NCBI RefSeq assembly: GCF_025808395.1
Contig: NZ_CP075524.1
Coordinates: 2,700,383 to 2,764,382 of the forward strand
DNA: 64,000 nucleotides
Direction of reading: 5' to 3'
DNA from: Microcella sp.
GTDB lineage: Bacteria; Actinomycetota; Actinomycetes; Actinomycetales; Microbacteriaceae
In this document: one piece after another, positions 34,879 through 42,375 of the stretch
Layout: each line of letters begins with the position of its first letter
How positions within the stretch are numbered: the stretch's first letter is position 1
Translations under genes and position numbers: made by a program
Notes under the pieces: model-generated
Seen by the model: only the letters and a program-made list of their open reading frames with translations
The model's database searches: none
What the model was told of the DNA's origin: nothing

Positions 34879-35379
34879 CTATGCGCTCTCGTCGAAGTCG
34901 GCGCCGAGCAGGCGCAGAAGTGCGGCGAGGCGTTCTTGATCGGCGCGGTTCAGCCGGCGCAGCAGCGCAGCCTCGCCGACCATGAGCTCATCCATGGCGA
35001 GGTCGACGCGCTCGCGACCCTCGGTGCTCATCCGCACGAGAATGCCGCGGCCGTCGTGGGGGTCGGTGTGCCGCTCGACGAGCCCGCGCGTGGTGAGCCG
35101 ATCGATGCGATTGGTCATCGTGCCGCTCGAGACGAGTGTCTGCTGCAGCAGCGCTTTCGGGCTCAGCTCATAGGGGCTGCCCGCGCGACGCAGTGCCGAG
35201 AGCACGTCGAACTCCCACGGCTCGAGACCGGATGCGGCGAAAGCGTGCTTTCTCGCTCGGTCGAGGTGCCGCGCCAAGCGACTCACTCGCGACAGCACCT
35301 GCAAGGGTTCGACATCGAGTTCGGGCCGTTCGCGCCGCCACGCTTCGACGATGCGGTCGACTTCGTCGCGGGAGGTCAT
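34879..35379 (-). CDS. MarR-family transcriptional regulator
   Basis: 166 residues. MarR winged helix: LEPWEFDVLSALRRAGSPYELSPKAL, VSSGTMTNRIDRLTTRGLVERHTDPHDGRGILVRMSTEGR. Helical dimer segments flank it. The start at 35379 lies about 67 bp from tRNA-Gln on the other strand. Target unknown; no partner gene is coupled to it. Confidence 0.9.
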   Translation of the reverse strand: MTSRDEVDRIVEAWRRERPELDVEPLQVLSRVSRLARHLDRARKHAFAASGLEPWEFDVLSALRRAGSPYELSPKALLQQTLVSSGTMTNRIDRLTTRGLVERHTDPHDGRGILVRMSTEGRERVDLAMDELMVGEAALLRRLNRADQERLAALLRLLGADFDESA

Positions 35380-35446
35380 CTGTTCATTATCGCGGGCGAG
35401 ACCGCACCCCCGGCTCTGGCAGACTAGATACTCGCGTTCAACGCGA

Positions 35447-35518
35447 TCCGCCTTGGTGTAACGGCAGCACGACAGCCTTTGGAGCTGTTAGGTCCAGGTT
35501 CGAATCCTGGGGGCGGAG
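35447..35518 (+). tRNA. tRNA-Gln (anticodon UUG)
   Basis: A cloverleaf can be drawn by hand: acceptor tccgcct with gggcgga (one G.U), anticodon stem acagc/gctgt around loop ctttgga (anticodon TTG), and T arm ccagg-ttcgaat-cctgg. 72 nt, CCA not encoded. Confidence 0.93.
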
Positions 35519-35537
35519 CGTCCAGTGGACGCTCCGC
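35513..35537 (+). terminator. Hairpin overlapping the tRNA-Gln 3' end
   Basis: A perfect 11-bp stem (35513-35523 with 35527-35537) and a 3-nt loop. The left arm includes the last bases of the tRNA acceptor, so tRNA folding and hairpin folding compete. No U tract, as is common for actinobacterial terminators. Confidence 0.6.
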
Positions 35538-35595
35538 GCGTGGGAGTTGCTCGCCATATGGTGAAACTCATCGCCGACACCTCCCCGCTCCGGCG

Positions 35596-35680
35596 CCCAC
35601 TCGCGCATCTAGGCCCGTTCTTCGCACTCGTGCCCGAATGTTCGGGCCGACATGCCACATTCGGGCCAGAACGATGAGTG
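35596..35680. repeat. Nested intergenic inverted repeat
   Basis: Three stacked stems share one axis: CCACTC/GAGTGG (35596-35601, 35675-35680), CGTTCT/AGAACG (35615-35620, 35667-35672) and GCCCGAATGT/ACATTCGGGC (35631-35640, 35656-35665), with a 15-nt loop. It fills the middle of the 323-bp gap between tRNA-Gln and sdaA (35519-35841). I see no gene in that gap; the remaining part is GC-rich up to the sdaA ribosome-binding site. Confidence 0.65.
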
Positions 35681-35841
35681 GCCGTAGTGCGGCCGTTGTG
35701 CGCCACAATAGTCCCAGCGGTTCGACGGCGCCCGCTCGGGCTCTCGTCGTGCTGCTGGCCGACGCAGCGCCGCAACCCGGCGCTCGCCGATGGTCTGACA
35801 CTGGCACGGCCGCGATCCGGCTCTGCCTCGAAGGAGCCGCC

Positions 35842-37248
35842 GTGAGAACCGCAGTCGCTTTGCCCGCACCGCTCGCCGCCAAGCCCTACATCTCGGCGCT
35901 CGACCTCTTTCGCGTCGGTATTGGTCCGTCGAGTTCGCACACGGTCGGCCCGCTGCGCGCCGCGAGCGCGTTCGTCGAGCAACTCACTGCTGCCGGCCAG
36001 CTCGAGCGCGTCGCCCGCATCGAGTGCGACCTGTTCGGCTCGCTCGGCGCGACGGGCATCGGCCACGGAACCCCCGGTGCCCTGCTCGCGGGCCTCGCCG
36101 GTTGCGCGGTCGAGTCGGTCACGCGCGACAACGTCGAGCGGGTGGTCGCTGACTCCAATGGCGGGATGCTCACCCTCGCCGGCACGCACCGCATCGTCAT
36201 CACCCCCGAGTGGTTGCGCCTGGCGCCGCATGAGCGCCGTGCACGCCACCCGAACGCGCTCGAGTTGCGGGCCGTCGATGCCGAGGGTTCGGTGCTCGCT
36301 GTCGAGACCTACTACTCGGTGGGCGGTGGATTCATCGAACGCGACGGCGTCGCTCCCGCAGTGCCCGAGGGCGAGAGCACTGTGCCGCATCCGTTCTCGA
36401 CAGCCGTCGAGCTGCTCGACCTGTGTCGCTCGACGCGGCTCGGTCTCGTCGGCGTCGCGCGTGAGAACGAGCACGCGCTGCGAGGTCGGGCGGCCACGAC
36501 GGCGGGGCTGCGCGCGGTTGCCGCAGCCATGAATGAGTGCATCGATCAGGGTCTGGCCGCCGAGGGCACCCTCCCCGGTGGTCTGAAGGTGCCTCGCCGG
36601 GCGGCCGCGATGGCCGAGAGGCTGCGCGCGATCGACGCCGAGGGTGCCCGCGACACGAACGCCGAGTGGCTGCAGGCCTACGCGATCGCGGTGAACGAAG
36701 AGAACGCGGCGGGGGGTCGGGTGGTCACCGCGCCGACGAACGGCGCCGCCGGCATCATTCCGGCGGTCATGCGGCACGCGATCGACGTGCTGCGTCTCGA
36801 CGACGAGCAGCGGGCGTGCGAAGAGTTCTTGCTCGTCGCCGCCGTGTTCGGCGCACTCATCAAGTCGAATGCGAGCATCTCGGGCGCCGAGGCGGGCTGC
36901 CAGGGCGAGGTCGGCTCGGCTGCCTCGATGGCTGCCGCAGGTTTCGCCCACCTGCTGGGCGGCACCCCCGAGCAGGTCGAGAACGCCGCCGAGATCGCGA
37001 TGGAGCACTCGCTGGGCCTCACGTGCGACCCGGTCGGCGGCCTCGTGCAGCTGCCGTGCATCGAGCGCAACGCGATTGGTGCGGGGAAGGCCGTGGCGGC
37101 GGCCCGCATGGCGATGCACGGTGACGGCACGCACCTCATCAGTTTCGATACCGTGGTCGAGACGATGCGCCAGACGGGCGAGGACATGTCGACGAAGTAC
37201 AAGGAGACGAGCGAGGGCGGCCTCGCCGTCAACGTCGTCGAGTGCTGA
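35842..37248 (+). CDS. sdaA: L-serine ammonia-lyase, iron-sulfur-dependent, single chain
   Basis: 468 residues from the GTG at 35842, which has AAGGAG (35831-35836) five bases upstream; longer frames run back into the tRNA and are rejected. The beta domain starts SALDLFRVGIGPSSSHTVGP, and the alpha domain has PTNGAAGIIPAVMRH, SGAEAGCQGEVGSA and LTCDPVGGLVQLPCIERNA, whose cysteines bind the 4Fe-4S cluster. It converts L-serine to pyruvate and ammonia. Confidence 0.93.
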   Translation: MRTAVALPAPLAAKPYISALDLFRVGIGPSSSHTVGPLRAASAFVEQLTAAGQLERVARIECDLFGSLGATGIGHGTPGALLAGLAGCAVESVTRDNVERVVADSNGGMLTLAGTHRIVITPEWLRLAPHERRARHPNALELRAVDAEGSVLAVETYYSVGGGFIERDGVAPAVPEGESTVPHPFSTAVELLDLCRSTRLGLVGVARENEHALRGRAATTAGLRAVAAAMNECIDQGLAAEGTLPGGLKVPRRAAAMAERLRAIDAEGARDTNAEWLQAYAIAVNEENAAGGRVVTAPTNGAAGIIPAVMRHAIDVLRLDDEQRACEEFLLVAAVFGALIKSNASISGAEAGCQGEVGSAASMAAAGFAHLLGGTPEQVENAAEIAMEHSLGLTCDPVGGLVQLPCIERNAIGAGKAVAAARMAMHGDGTHLISFDTVVETMRQTGEDMSTKYKETSEGGLAVNVVEC

Positions 37249-37263
37249 CGCGAGGGGAGGGCT

Positions 37264-37701
37264 GTGGTCACCAGACGGGTCATGCGCCAGCCGATCTCGC
37301 GCACGGTGGGGCAGGTGATGGCGGTCGCCGGGCAGCTCGACAGACTGCCGGAGTGGGCCTACGGCTTCGCGCAGTCGGCAGAGAGGGTCGTCGTCGGCTC
37401 CGGCGACGACGACGATCGGGTTCACCGCGAACGCTGGGTGGTCGAGTCTCCGTTCGGCCACATCGAGGTGGAGTTCTTCGTCGATGTCGCCTCGGGCATC
37501 CTCGATCATGACGTGACGATGCCCGACGGCACTGTCGTGCACAATCGCCTTCGTGTCGAACCGGCCCCGCACGGCAGCGACGTGCTGTTCACCCTCGTGC
37601 GCCTGCCGGGAATGACCGACGATCAGTGGCGCGACGACGAGCGAGCGGTCACCGCCGACCTGCGCCGCCTCGCCGAACTGTGCGAGAAGATAGACGAATG
37701 A
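37264..37701 (+). CDS. SRPBCC-like hypothetical protein
   Basis: 145 residues from the GTG at 37264, preceded by GAGGGGAGGG. The pattern of strands with a long C-terminal helix (MTDDQWRDDERAVTADLRRLAELCEKIDE) fits the SRPBCC/polyketide-cyclase-like fold, and RWVVESPFGHIEVEFFVD looks like its central sheet. No catalytic motif. The stop overlaps the glmU start (ATGA), so it is coupled to glmU translation. Confidence 0.72.
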   Translation: MVTRRVMRQPISRTVGQVMAVAGQLDRLPEWAYGFAQSAERVVVGSGDDDDRVHRERWVVESPFGHIEVEFFVDVASGILDHDVTMPDGTVVHNRLRVEPAPHGSDVLFTLVRLPGMTDDQWRDDERAVTADLRRLAELCEKIDE

Positions 37702-39146
37702 CTGATTCGCGCCTCGCCGTCGTCGTGCTCGCCGCCGGGCAAGGAACCCGCATGAAGTCGCAGACCCCGAAGGTGCTGCACGGGCTCGCGGGCATTCCGC
37801 TCATCGGGCACGTGCTCGCCACGGCTCGGGCTCTTGACCCCGCGCATCTCGTGACCGTGGTGCGGCACGAACGCGACCGCGTCGCCGCCACGGTGCTCGA
37901 GTGCGACGGAGCCTGCACGATCGTCGACCAAGACGAGGTTCCAGGAACAGGGCGGGCGGCCGAAGCTGCGCTGGATGCTCTTCCGAACGACTTCGAGGGC
38001 GACGTGCTCGTCGTCTCAGGTGACGTGCCCCTGCTCGACGCCGACACCCTCACCCGGCTCATCGCCGAGCACCGCACGCAGGGTGCATCGGCGACCGTGC
38101 TCAGTGCGGTGCTCGACGACGCCACCGGTTACGGGCGCGTTGTGCGTGATGCGGCCGGAGCCCTCGACCGCATCGTCGAGCAGAAAGACGCCACCGAGGC
38201 CGAGCGCGCCCTCACCGAGGTGAACTCGGGCACCTACGTGTTCAGCGTGCCGGCCCTGCGCGAGTCGCTTGCGCTCGTCAGCACCGACAATGCTCAGCAA
38301 GAGAAGTACCTCACCGACGTCATCGGGCTCATGCGCAGTGCCGGGCGGCCCGTCGCCGCGTTGCCCGTGCGCGAAGGCTGGCTCGTCGCCGGAGTCAACG
38401 ACCGTGTGCAACTCAGCGACGCTGCCCTGCGGCTCAACGCCATGATCGTGCGCGGCTGGCAGCTCGCAGGCGTCACAATCAGCGACCCCGCGAGTGTCTG
38501 GATCGACCGCACCGTCACCCTCGACGAAGACGTCGAGGTGCTGCCGGGCACGCAGCTCAAGGGTGCGACGAGCATTGCGCGCGGCGCCGTGGTGGGGCCA
38601 GACACGACACTCACCGACTGCGAGGTCGGTCGAGACGCGCGCGTGAGCCGCACCGACGGCACGCTCGCGGTGATCGGAGAGCGAGCATCCGTCGGCCCCT
38701 TCGCCTACTTGCGCCCCGGCACCGTCATCGGCGACGACGGCAAGGTGGGCACGTTCGTCGAGACGAAGAACTCGACGCTCGGCCGTGGCGCCAAAGTGCC
38801 TCACCTGTCGTACGTCGGCGACACGACTGTGGGTGAGGGAACCAACATCGGCGCGGGCACGATCACGGCCAACTACGACGGCGTGAACAAGCACCGCACC
38901 GAGGTTGGGGCTCACGCCCGCACGGGCTCGCACAACGTCTTCGTTGCCCCCGTTAGGATTGGTGACGGAGCGTACACGGGAGCGGGAACGGTCGTGCGAA
39001 AAGATGTTCCGGCGGGCGCCCTGGCAGTGAATGTGGCACCGCAGCGGAACGTCGATCGTTGGGTGGCCGTCAACCGCCCGGGCACAGCGGCGGCCGACGC
39101 AGCGGCGGCGGCACGAGAGTCGGTCGACGACCCCGACACCGCGTAG
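37698..39146 (+). CDS. glmU: Bifunctional UDP-GlcNAc pyrophosphorylase / GlcN-1-P acetyltransferase
   Basis: 482 residues from the ATG at 37698. The uridylyltransferase domain has LAAGQGTRMKSQTPKVLHGLAG and EVNSGTYVF. The C-terminal left-handed beta helix has hexapeptides and the acetyltransferase core FVETKNSTLGRGAKVPHLSYVGD and ANYDGVNKHRTEVG. It makes UDP-GlcNAc for peptidoglycan. It is followed by prs, the standard actinobacterial order. Confidence 0.95.
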   Translation: MTDSRLAVVVLAAGQGTRMKSQTPKVLHGLAGIPLIGHVLATARALDPAHLVTVVRHERDRVAATVLECDGACTIVDQDEVPGTGRAAEAALDALPNDFEGDVLVVSGDVPLLDADTLTRLIAEHRTQGASATVLSAVLDDATGYGRVVRDAAGALDRIVEQKDATEAERALTEVNSGTYVFSVPALRESLALVSTDNAQQEKYLTDVIGLMRSAGRPVAALPVREGWLVAGVNDRVQLSDAALRLNAMIVRGWQLAGVTISDPASVWIDRTVTLDEDVEVLPGTQLKGATSIARGAVVGPDTTLTDCEVGRDARVSRTDGTLAVIGERASVGPFAYLRPGTVIGDDGKVGTFVETKNSTLGRGAKVPHLSYVGDTTVGEGTNIGAGTITANYDGVNKHRTEVGAHARTGSHNVFVAPVRIGDGAYTGAGTVVRKDVPAGALAVNVAPQRNVDRWVAVNRPGTAAADAAAAARESVDDPDTA

Positions 39147-39193
39147 GCGACCGACAGACAAGCGTCGCCTCGGCGGCAGAAGGCGGGAACTCA

Positions 39194-40171
39194 GTGGCCA
39201 GCATCAAGATCACCGGCCAGAAGCGCCTCGTGCTGGTGACCGGCCGGGCGCACCCCGACCTCGCCGAGCAGATCGCTGCAGAGCTCGAGACCGAGATCGT
39301 GCACACCGACGCCCGCACCTTCGCCAACGGCGAGATCTACGCGCGCTACGACGAGAGCGTGCGCGGGTGCGATGCTTTCGTGCTGCAGTCGCACGCGAGC
39401 CCGATCAACGAGTGGCTCATGGAGCAACTGATCATGGTGGATGCTCTCAAACGTGCTTCTGCCAAGCGCATCACCGTGGTCGCACCCTTCTACCCCTACG
39501 CGCGCCAAGACAAGAAGGGTCGCGGCCGCGAGCCCATCTCGGCGCGACTCGTCGCCGATCTCTACAAGGCCGCGGGTGCCGACCGCATCATGAGCGTCGA
39601 CCTGCACGCCGCCCAGATTCAGGGTTTCTTCGACGGGCCCGTCGACCACCTGTTCGCGATGCCGGTGCTGCTCGAGCACTTCAGAGCGCAACTCGACCCC
39701 GAGACGCTCACCGTGGTGTCGCCCGACATGGGGCGCGTGCGCGTCGCCGACATCTGGAGCCAGAAGCTCGGCGCCCCGCTCGCCATCATCCACAAGCGCC
39801 GAGACCCGATGGTGCACAACCAGGTGACGGTGCACGAGATCGTCGGTGAGGTCGAGGGCCGCGTCTGCCTCTTGGTCGACGACATGATCGACACCGGCCG
39901 CACGATCGTCAAAGCCGCCGAAGCGCTCAAGAAGAACGGTGCACTCGGAGTGGTGGTCGCCGCGACCCACGCCGTGTTCAGCGACCCCGCGTTCGAGATT
40001 CTGCAGAGCGATGCCGTCGATCAGGTGGTCGTCACCGATACCTTGCCGGTTCCGGAGTCGAAGCGGTGGGATCGCCTCACGGTGCTGCCCATCGCGCCGC
40101 TCATCGCCCGCGCCATTCACGAGGTATTCGACGACGGCTCGGTCACCTCGATGTTCGACGGCGCCGCCTAG
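39194..40171 (+). CDS. prs: Ribose-phosphate pyrophosphokinase
   Basis: 325 residues from the GTG at 39194. Motifs are RTFANGEIYARYDESVRG, FYPYARQDKKGRGREPISARL (flexible ATP loop), SVDLHAAQIQGFFD and the PRPP loop LLVDDMIDTGRT. It makes PRPP from ribose 5-phosphate and ATP for nucleotides, His and Trp. Confidence 0.95.
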   Translation: MASIKITGQKRLVLVTGRAHPDLAEQIAAELETEIVHTDARTFANGEIYARYDESVRGCDAFVLQSHASPINEWLMEQLIMVDALKRASAKRITVVAPFYPYARQDKKGRGREPISARLVADLYKAAGADRIMSVDLHAAQIQGFFDGPVDHLFAMPVLLEHFRAQLDPETLTVVSPDMGRVRVADIWSQKLGAPLAIIHKRRDPMVHNQVTVHEIVGEVEGRVCLLVDDMIDTGRTIVKAAEALKKNGALGVVVAATHAVFSDPAFEILQSDAVDQVVVTDTLPVPESKRWDRLTVLPIAPLIARAIHEVFDDGSVTSMFDGAA

Positions 40172-40210
40172 GCGCCCTGCTCGACGCAGCCGCCGCCTCG
40201 CCCGACCCGC

Positions 40211-40276
40211 GAAAGTGCCCGTTTGTGGCATGAGTCGCGAAAATTTTCAGCACCAGTGCCACAAATGGGCACTTTC
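40211..40276. repeat. Long intergenic inverted repeat (20-nt arms, 26-nt loop)
   Basis: Arms 40211-40230 (gaaagtgcccgtttgtggca) and 40257-40276 pair at 19 of 20, the exception being G opposite T. The loop holds the inner palindrome gaaaattttc. It lies downstream of prs and may help end its transcript, though no U tract follows. Confidence 0.85.
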
Positions 40277-40396
40277 ACGGCCACTCTTGCGGCCACTTTT
40301 GCGGCAACGGGTGCGGCTGCGCGCGCGGGATAGCGACACTCGTGCGGGGTGTCAAGGGGGTCACGCTCGACGCCACGACCACGTACCGTCGAAGTC

Positions 40397-40570
40397 ATGA
40401 CTGGAATTATCATCACTTTGCTCATCATCTGGGTCGTGCTGTCAGTGCTGGGATTCGTCGTCGAGGGGCTCTTCTGGCTCGCCGTCGTCGGCATCGTGCT
40501 GTTTCTCGCGACGGGCGCTTGGGGCTGGATCACGGGCCGCTCGCGCGCTTCAGGAACCCCGCGCGCGTAG
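40397..40570 (+). CDS. Small hydrophobic membrane protein, 57 residues
   Basis: Starts MTGIIITLLIIWVVLSVLGF and continues with a second hydrophobic stretch LFWLAVVGIVLFLATGAWGWI, then a basic tail (GRSRASGTPRA). One hairpin or two membrane segments are likely. Such small proteins are common in actinobacteria, often stress-linked, but nothing here proves a role. The stop abuts the stop of the convergent aminotransferase gene without a gap. Confidence 0.7.
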   Translation: MTGIIITLLIIWVVLSVLGFVVEGLFWLAVVGIVLFLATGAWGWITGRSRASGTPRA

Positions 40571-41932
40571 CTACACCCCCAGCAGCTCGACGATGGCCGC
40601 CTCGAAGTGCTCGTGGTGAGCATCCACATCTGACCGGCTCGTCATCGGCGCCATGAGCGCCATGTTGTGAAACGGCGTGAGCATGATGCCGCGGTTCACG
40701 AGGTAGAGGTGCAAGAAGTCTTCGAGCTGGCCATCGGCAGCGAGAGCCGCCTGCGTGCCGTTGATCGGGTAGGGCCGCGCGAAGCGGTACTCGGCGCGCG
40801 CGCCCAGCTGGTTGATCGCCCACGGCAGGTCATACCGGTCGAAGAGCTCATTGACTCCGTCGGTGAAGTAGGTCGCCGTGTCGATCATGTGCGCGAAGGC
40901 CTCGTCGGTGAGCACGTGCTCGAGGGTGGCGCGCATCGCCGCGACCGAGAGCGGGTTGCCCGCGAGGGTTCCGCCGACGCCGCCCATGTCGACGAGGTCG
41001 AGGTCGGTGCGCGCCAGCGACCTCTCGGCAAACTCGGCCGAGAGGCCGTAGGCCCCGGTCGGGATGCCCCCGCCGATCGCCTTGCCGATGATCACGAGAT
41101 CAGGCTCGAGGTTGTAGGCCTGCGTCATGCCGCCTGGCCCGGCCGAGAACGTGTGGGTCTCGTCGATGATGAGCAGCGCGTCGTACTGCCGGGTGAGCGC
41201 GCGCACGCCCTCGAGGTAGCCCGGCTCGGGCAGCACGATGCCGATGTTGGTGAGCGCGGGCTCGATGAGCACCGCGGCGACATCGCCGTGCGCGAGGGCG
41301 CGCTCGAGCCCCGGCAGGTCGTTGTACTCGGCGGCGCGCGAGGTCTCGGTCACCGGCACGGGGGCGCCGACGTTGCCGGGCCTCGACGCGCTCTCGCCGT
41401 CGGGCCCGACGACCACGAGCGACTCGTCGACCGATCCGTGGTAGCAGTACGAGTGGAAGACGATCTTCGGCTTCTCGGTGATCGCGCGCACGAGACGAAT
41501 CGCCCAGCGATTCGCATCCGTCGCCGTCAACGAGAACGACCATCGGTCCATGCGGAATCGGCGTGAGAGCTCGGCGCCGACCCACTCGGCGTCTTCTGTC
41601 GGCAGCATCGTCGTGAGCCCGCCGAGCTCGCCGATGCGGCGCGTGACGGCGTCGACCACGGCGGGGTGCGAATGCCCGGCCATCGAGCCGGTGTCGCCGA
41701 GGGCGAAGTCGATGTACTCGTGCCCGTCGATGCACCACACGCGGTTGCCCTGCGCGCGGTCGAGGTAGATCGGAAAGGCGCCCGACTTCTTGTTCATCCA
41801 GGTCATGGGCACGCGGCCGAAGAGGTGCTCGGCGCGCTCGTAGGCGGCCTTCGACTTCGGGCGGGCGGCGATGAAGGCCTGCTGCTCGCGCTCGGTGAGC
41901 TCGGCCAGGCGGGTGCGATCGATGCTGATCAT
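40571..41932 (-). CDS. Class III PLP aminotransferase (GSA-aminomutase-like)
   Basis: 453 residues from the ATG at 41932. The PLP Lys284 is in IIGKAIGGGIPTGAYG, preceded by LLIIDETHTFSAGPGG and VIEP-like VLIEPALTN. The substrate region SFSLTATDANRWAIRLVRAI and FHSYCYHGSVDE resemble glutamate-1-semialdehyde aminomutase and related transaminases, but the usual SGTEA motif reads TATDA and the length exceeds HemL, so a different amino donor/acceptor is likely. No haem genes are nearby. Confidence 0.85.
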   Translation of the reverse strand: MISIDRTRLAELTEREQQAFIAARPKSKAAYERAEHLFGRVPMTWMNKKSGAFPIYLDRAQGNRVWCIDGHEYIDFALGDTGSMAGHSHPAVVDAVTRRIGELGGLTTMLPTEDAEWVGAELSRRFRMDRWSFSLTATDANRWAIRLVRAITEKPKIVFHSYCYHGSVDESLVVVGPDGESASRPGNVGAPVPVTETSRAAEYNDLPGLERALAHGDVAAVLIEPALTNIGIVLPEPGYLEGVRALTRQYDALLIIDETHTFSAGPGGMTQAYNLEPDLVIIGKAIGGGIPTGAYGLSAEFAERSLARTDLDLVDMGGVGGTLAGNPLSVAAMRATLEHVLTDEAFAHMIDTATYFTDGVNELFDRYDLPWAINQLGARAEYRFARPYPINGTQAALAADGQLEDFLHLYLVNRGIMLTPFHNMALMAPMTSRSDVDAHHEHFEAAIVELLGV

Positions 41933-41969
41933 GCGCTCATTGTCGCAAACATCAACCACAGCAACGCGG

Positions 41970-42326
41970 TCAGACTCCCACGCGCGACACGAGGCGGGGC
42001 GTGCCGGGAATGAGCCCGAGCACGGCGACGAGCACTTCGGCGTTGCCGAGCTGGGCGTAGCAGTTCCAGCCGAGAGCGTCGGGCGACAGCAGTTCGAAGG
42101 CCACGCGTGACGGGGTGCGCTCGTCTGCGTAGAAGTCGACGGCGATGCGGCACGATTGCGCTGCCGTGCTGCGGGCTGTCGAGTAGGTGCCCAGCGCCGT
42201 AGGCACGAGCATGCCGACGAGAGCGATCAGGGCCACCCAGCGCAGCACCCGCCGCCGGCGTTGCCAGGCAGAGGCGCCGTCGCCTGACTCGTATTCGAGC
42301 AGCTCGCGCGGATCGTCGTCGTCCAT
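41970..42326 (-). CDS. Hypothetical membrane-anchored protein
   Basis: 118 residues from the ATG at 42326. An acidic N-terminus (MDDDDPRELLEYESGDG) and a basic stretch precede a membrane segment (VLRWVALIALVGMLVPTALG). The extracytoplasmic remainder has a Cys pair (QSCRIAVDFYADE and GWNCYAQLG) and ends in a hydrophobic stretch (VLVAVLGLIPGTP). Unknown function. It is divergent from the CoA-transferase fusion gene, with a 49-bp gap. Confidence 0.72.
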   Translation of the reverse strand: MDDDDPRELLEYESGDGASAWQRRRRVLRWVALIALVGMLVPTALGTYSTARSTAAQSCRIAVDFYADERTPSRVAFELLSPDALGWNCYAQLGNAEVLVAVLGLIPGTPRLVSRVGV

Positions 42327-42375
42327 CGCCCCCAGTCTCTCACTCCCGCCCGAACGCCTCGGTAGTCTGCGAGGC

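Noticed and set aside
35479..35841. Extended N-terminus for serine ammonia-lyase starting inside tRNA-Gln
   Set aside because: Overlaps the tRNA and a structured gap. The GTG at 35842 has a strong AAGGAG.
35488..37572. 694-codon minus-strand open frame over sdaA
   Set aside because: Shadow of the serine ammonia-lyase gene, and it would run into tRNA-Gln.
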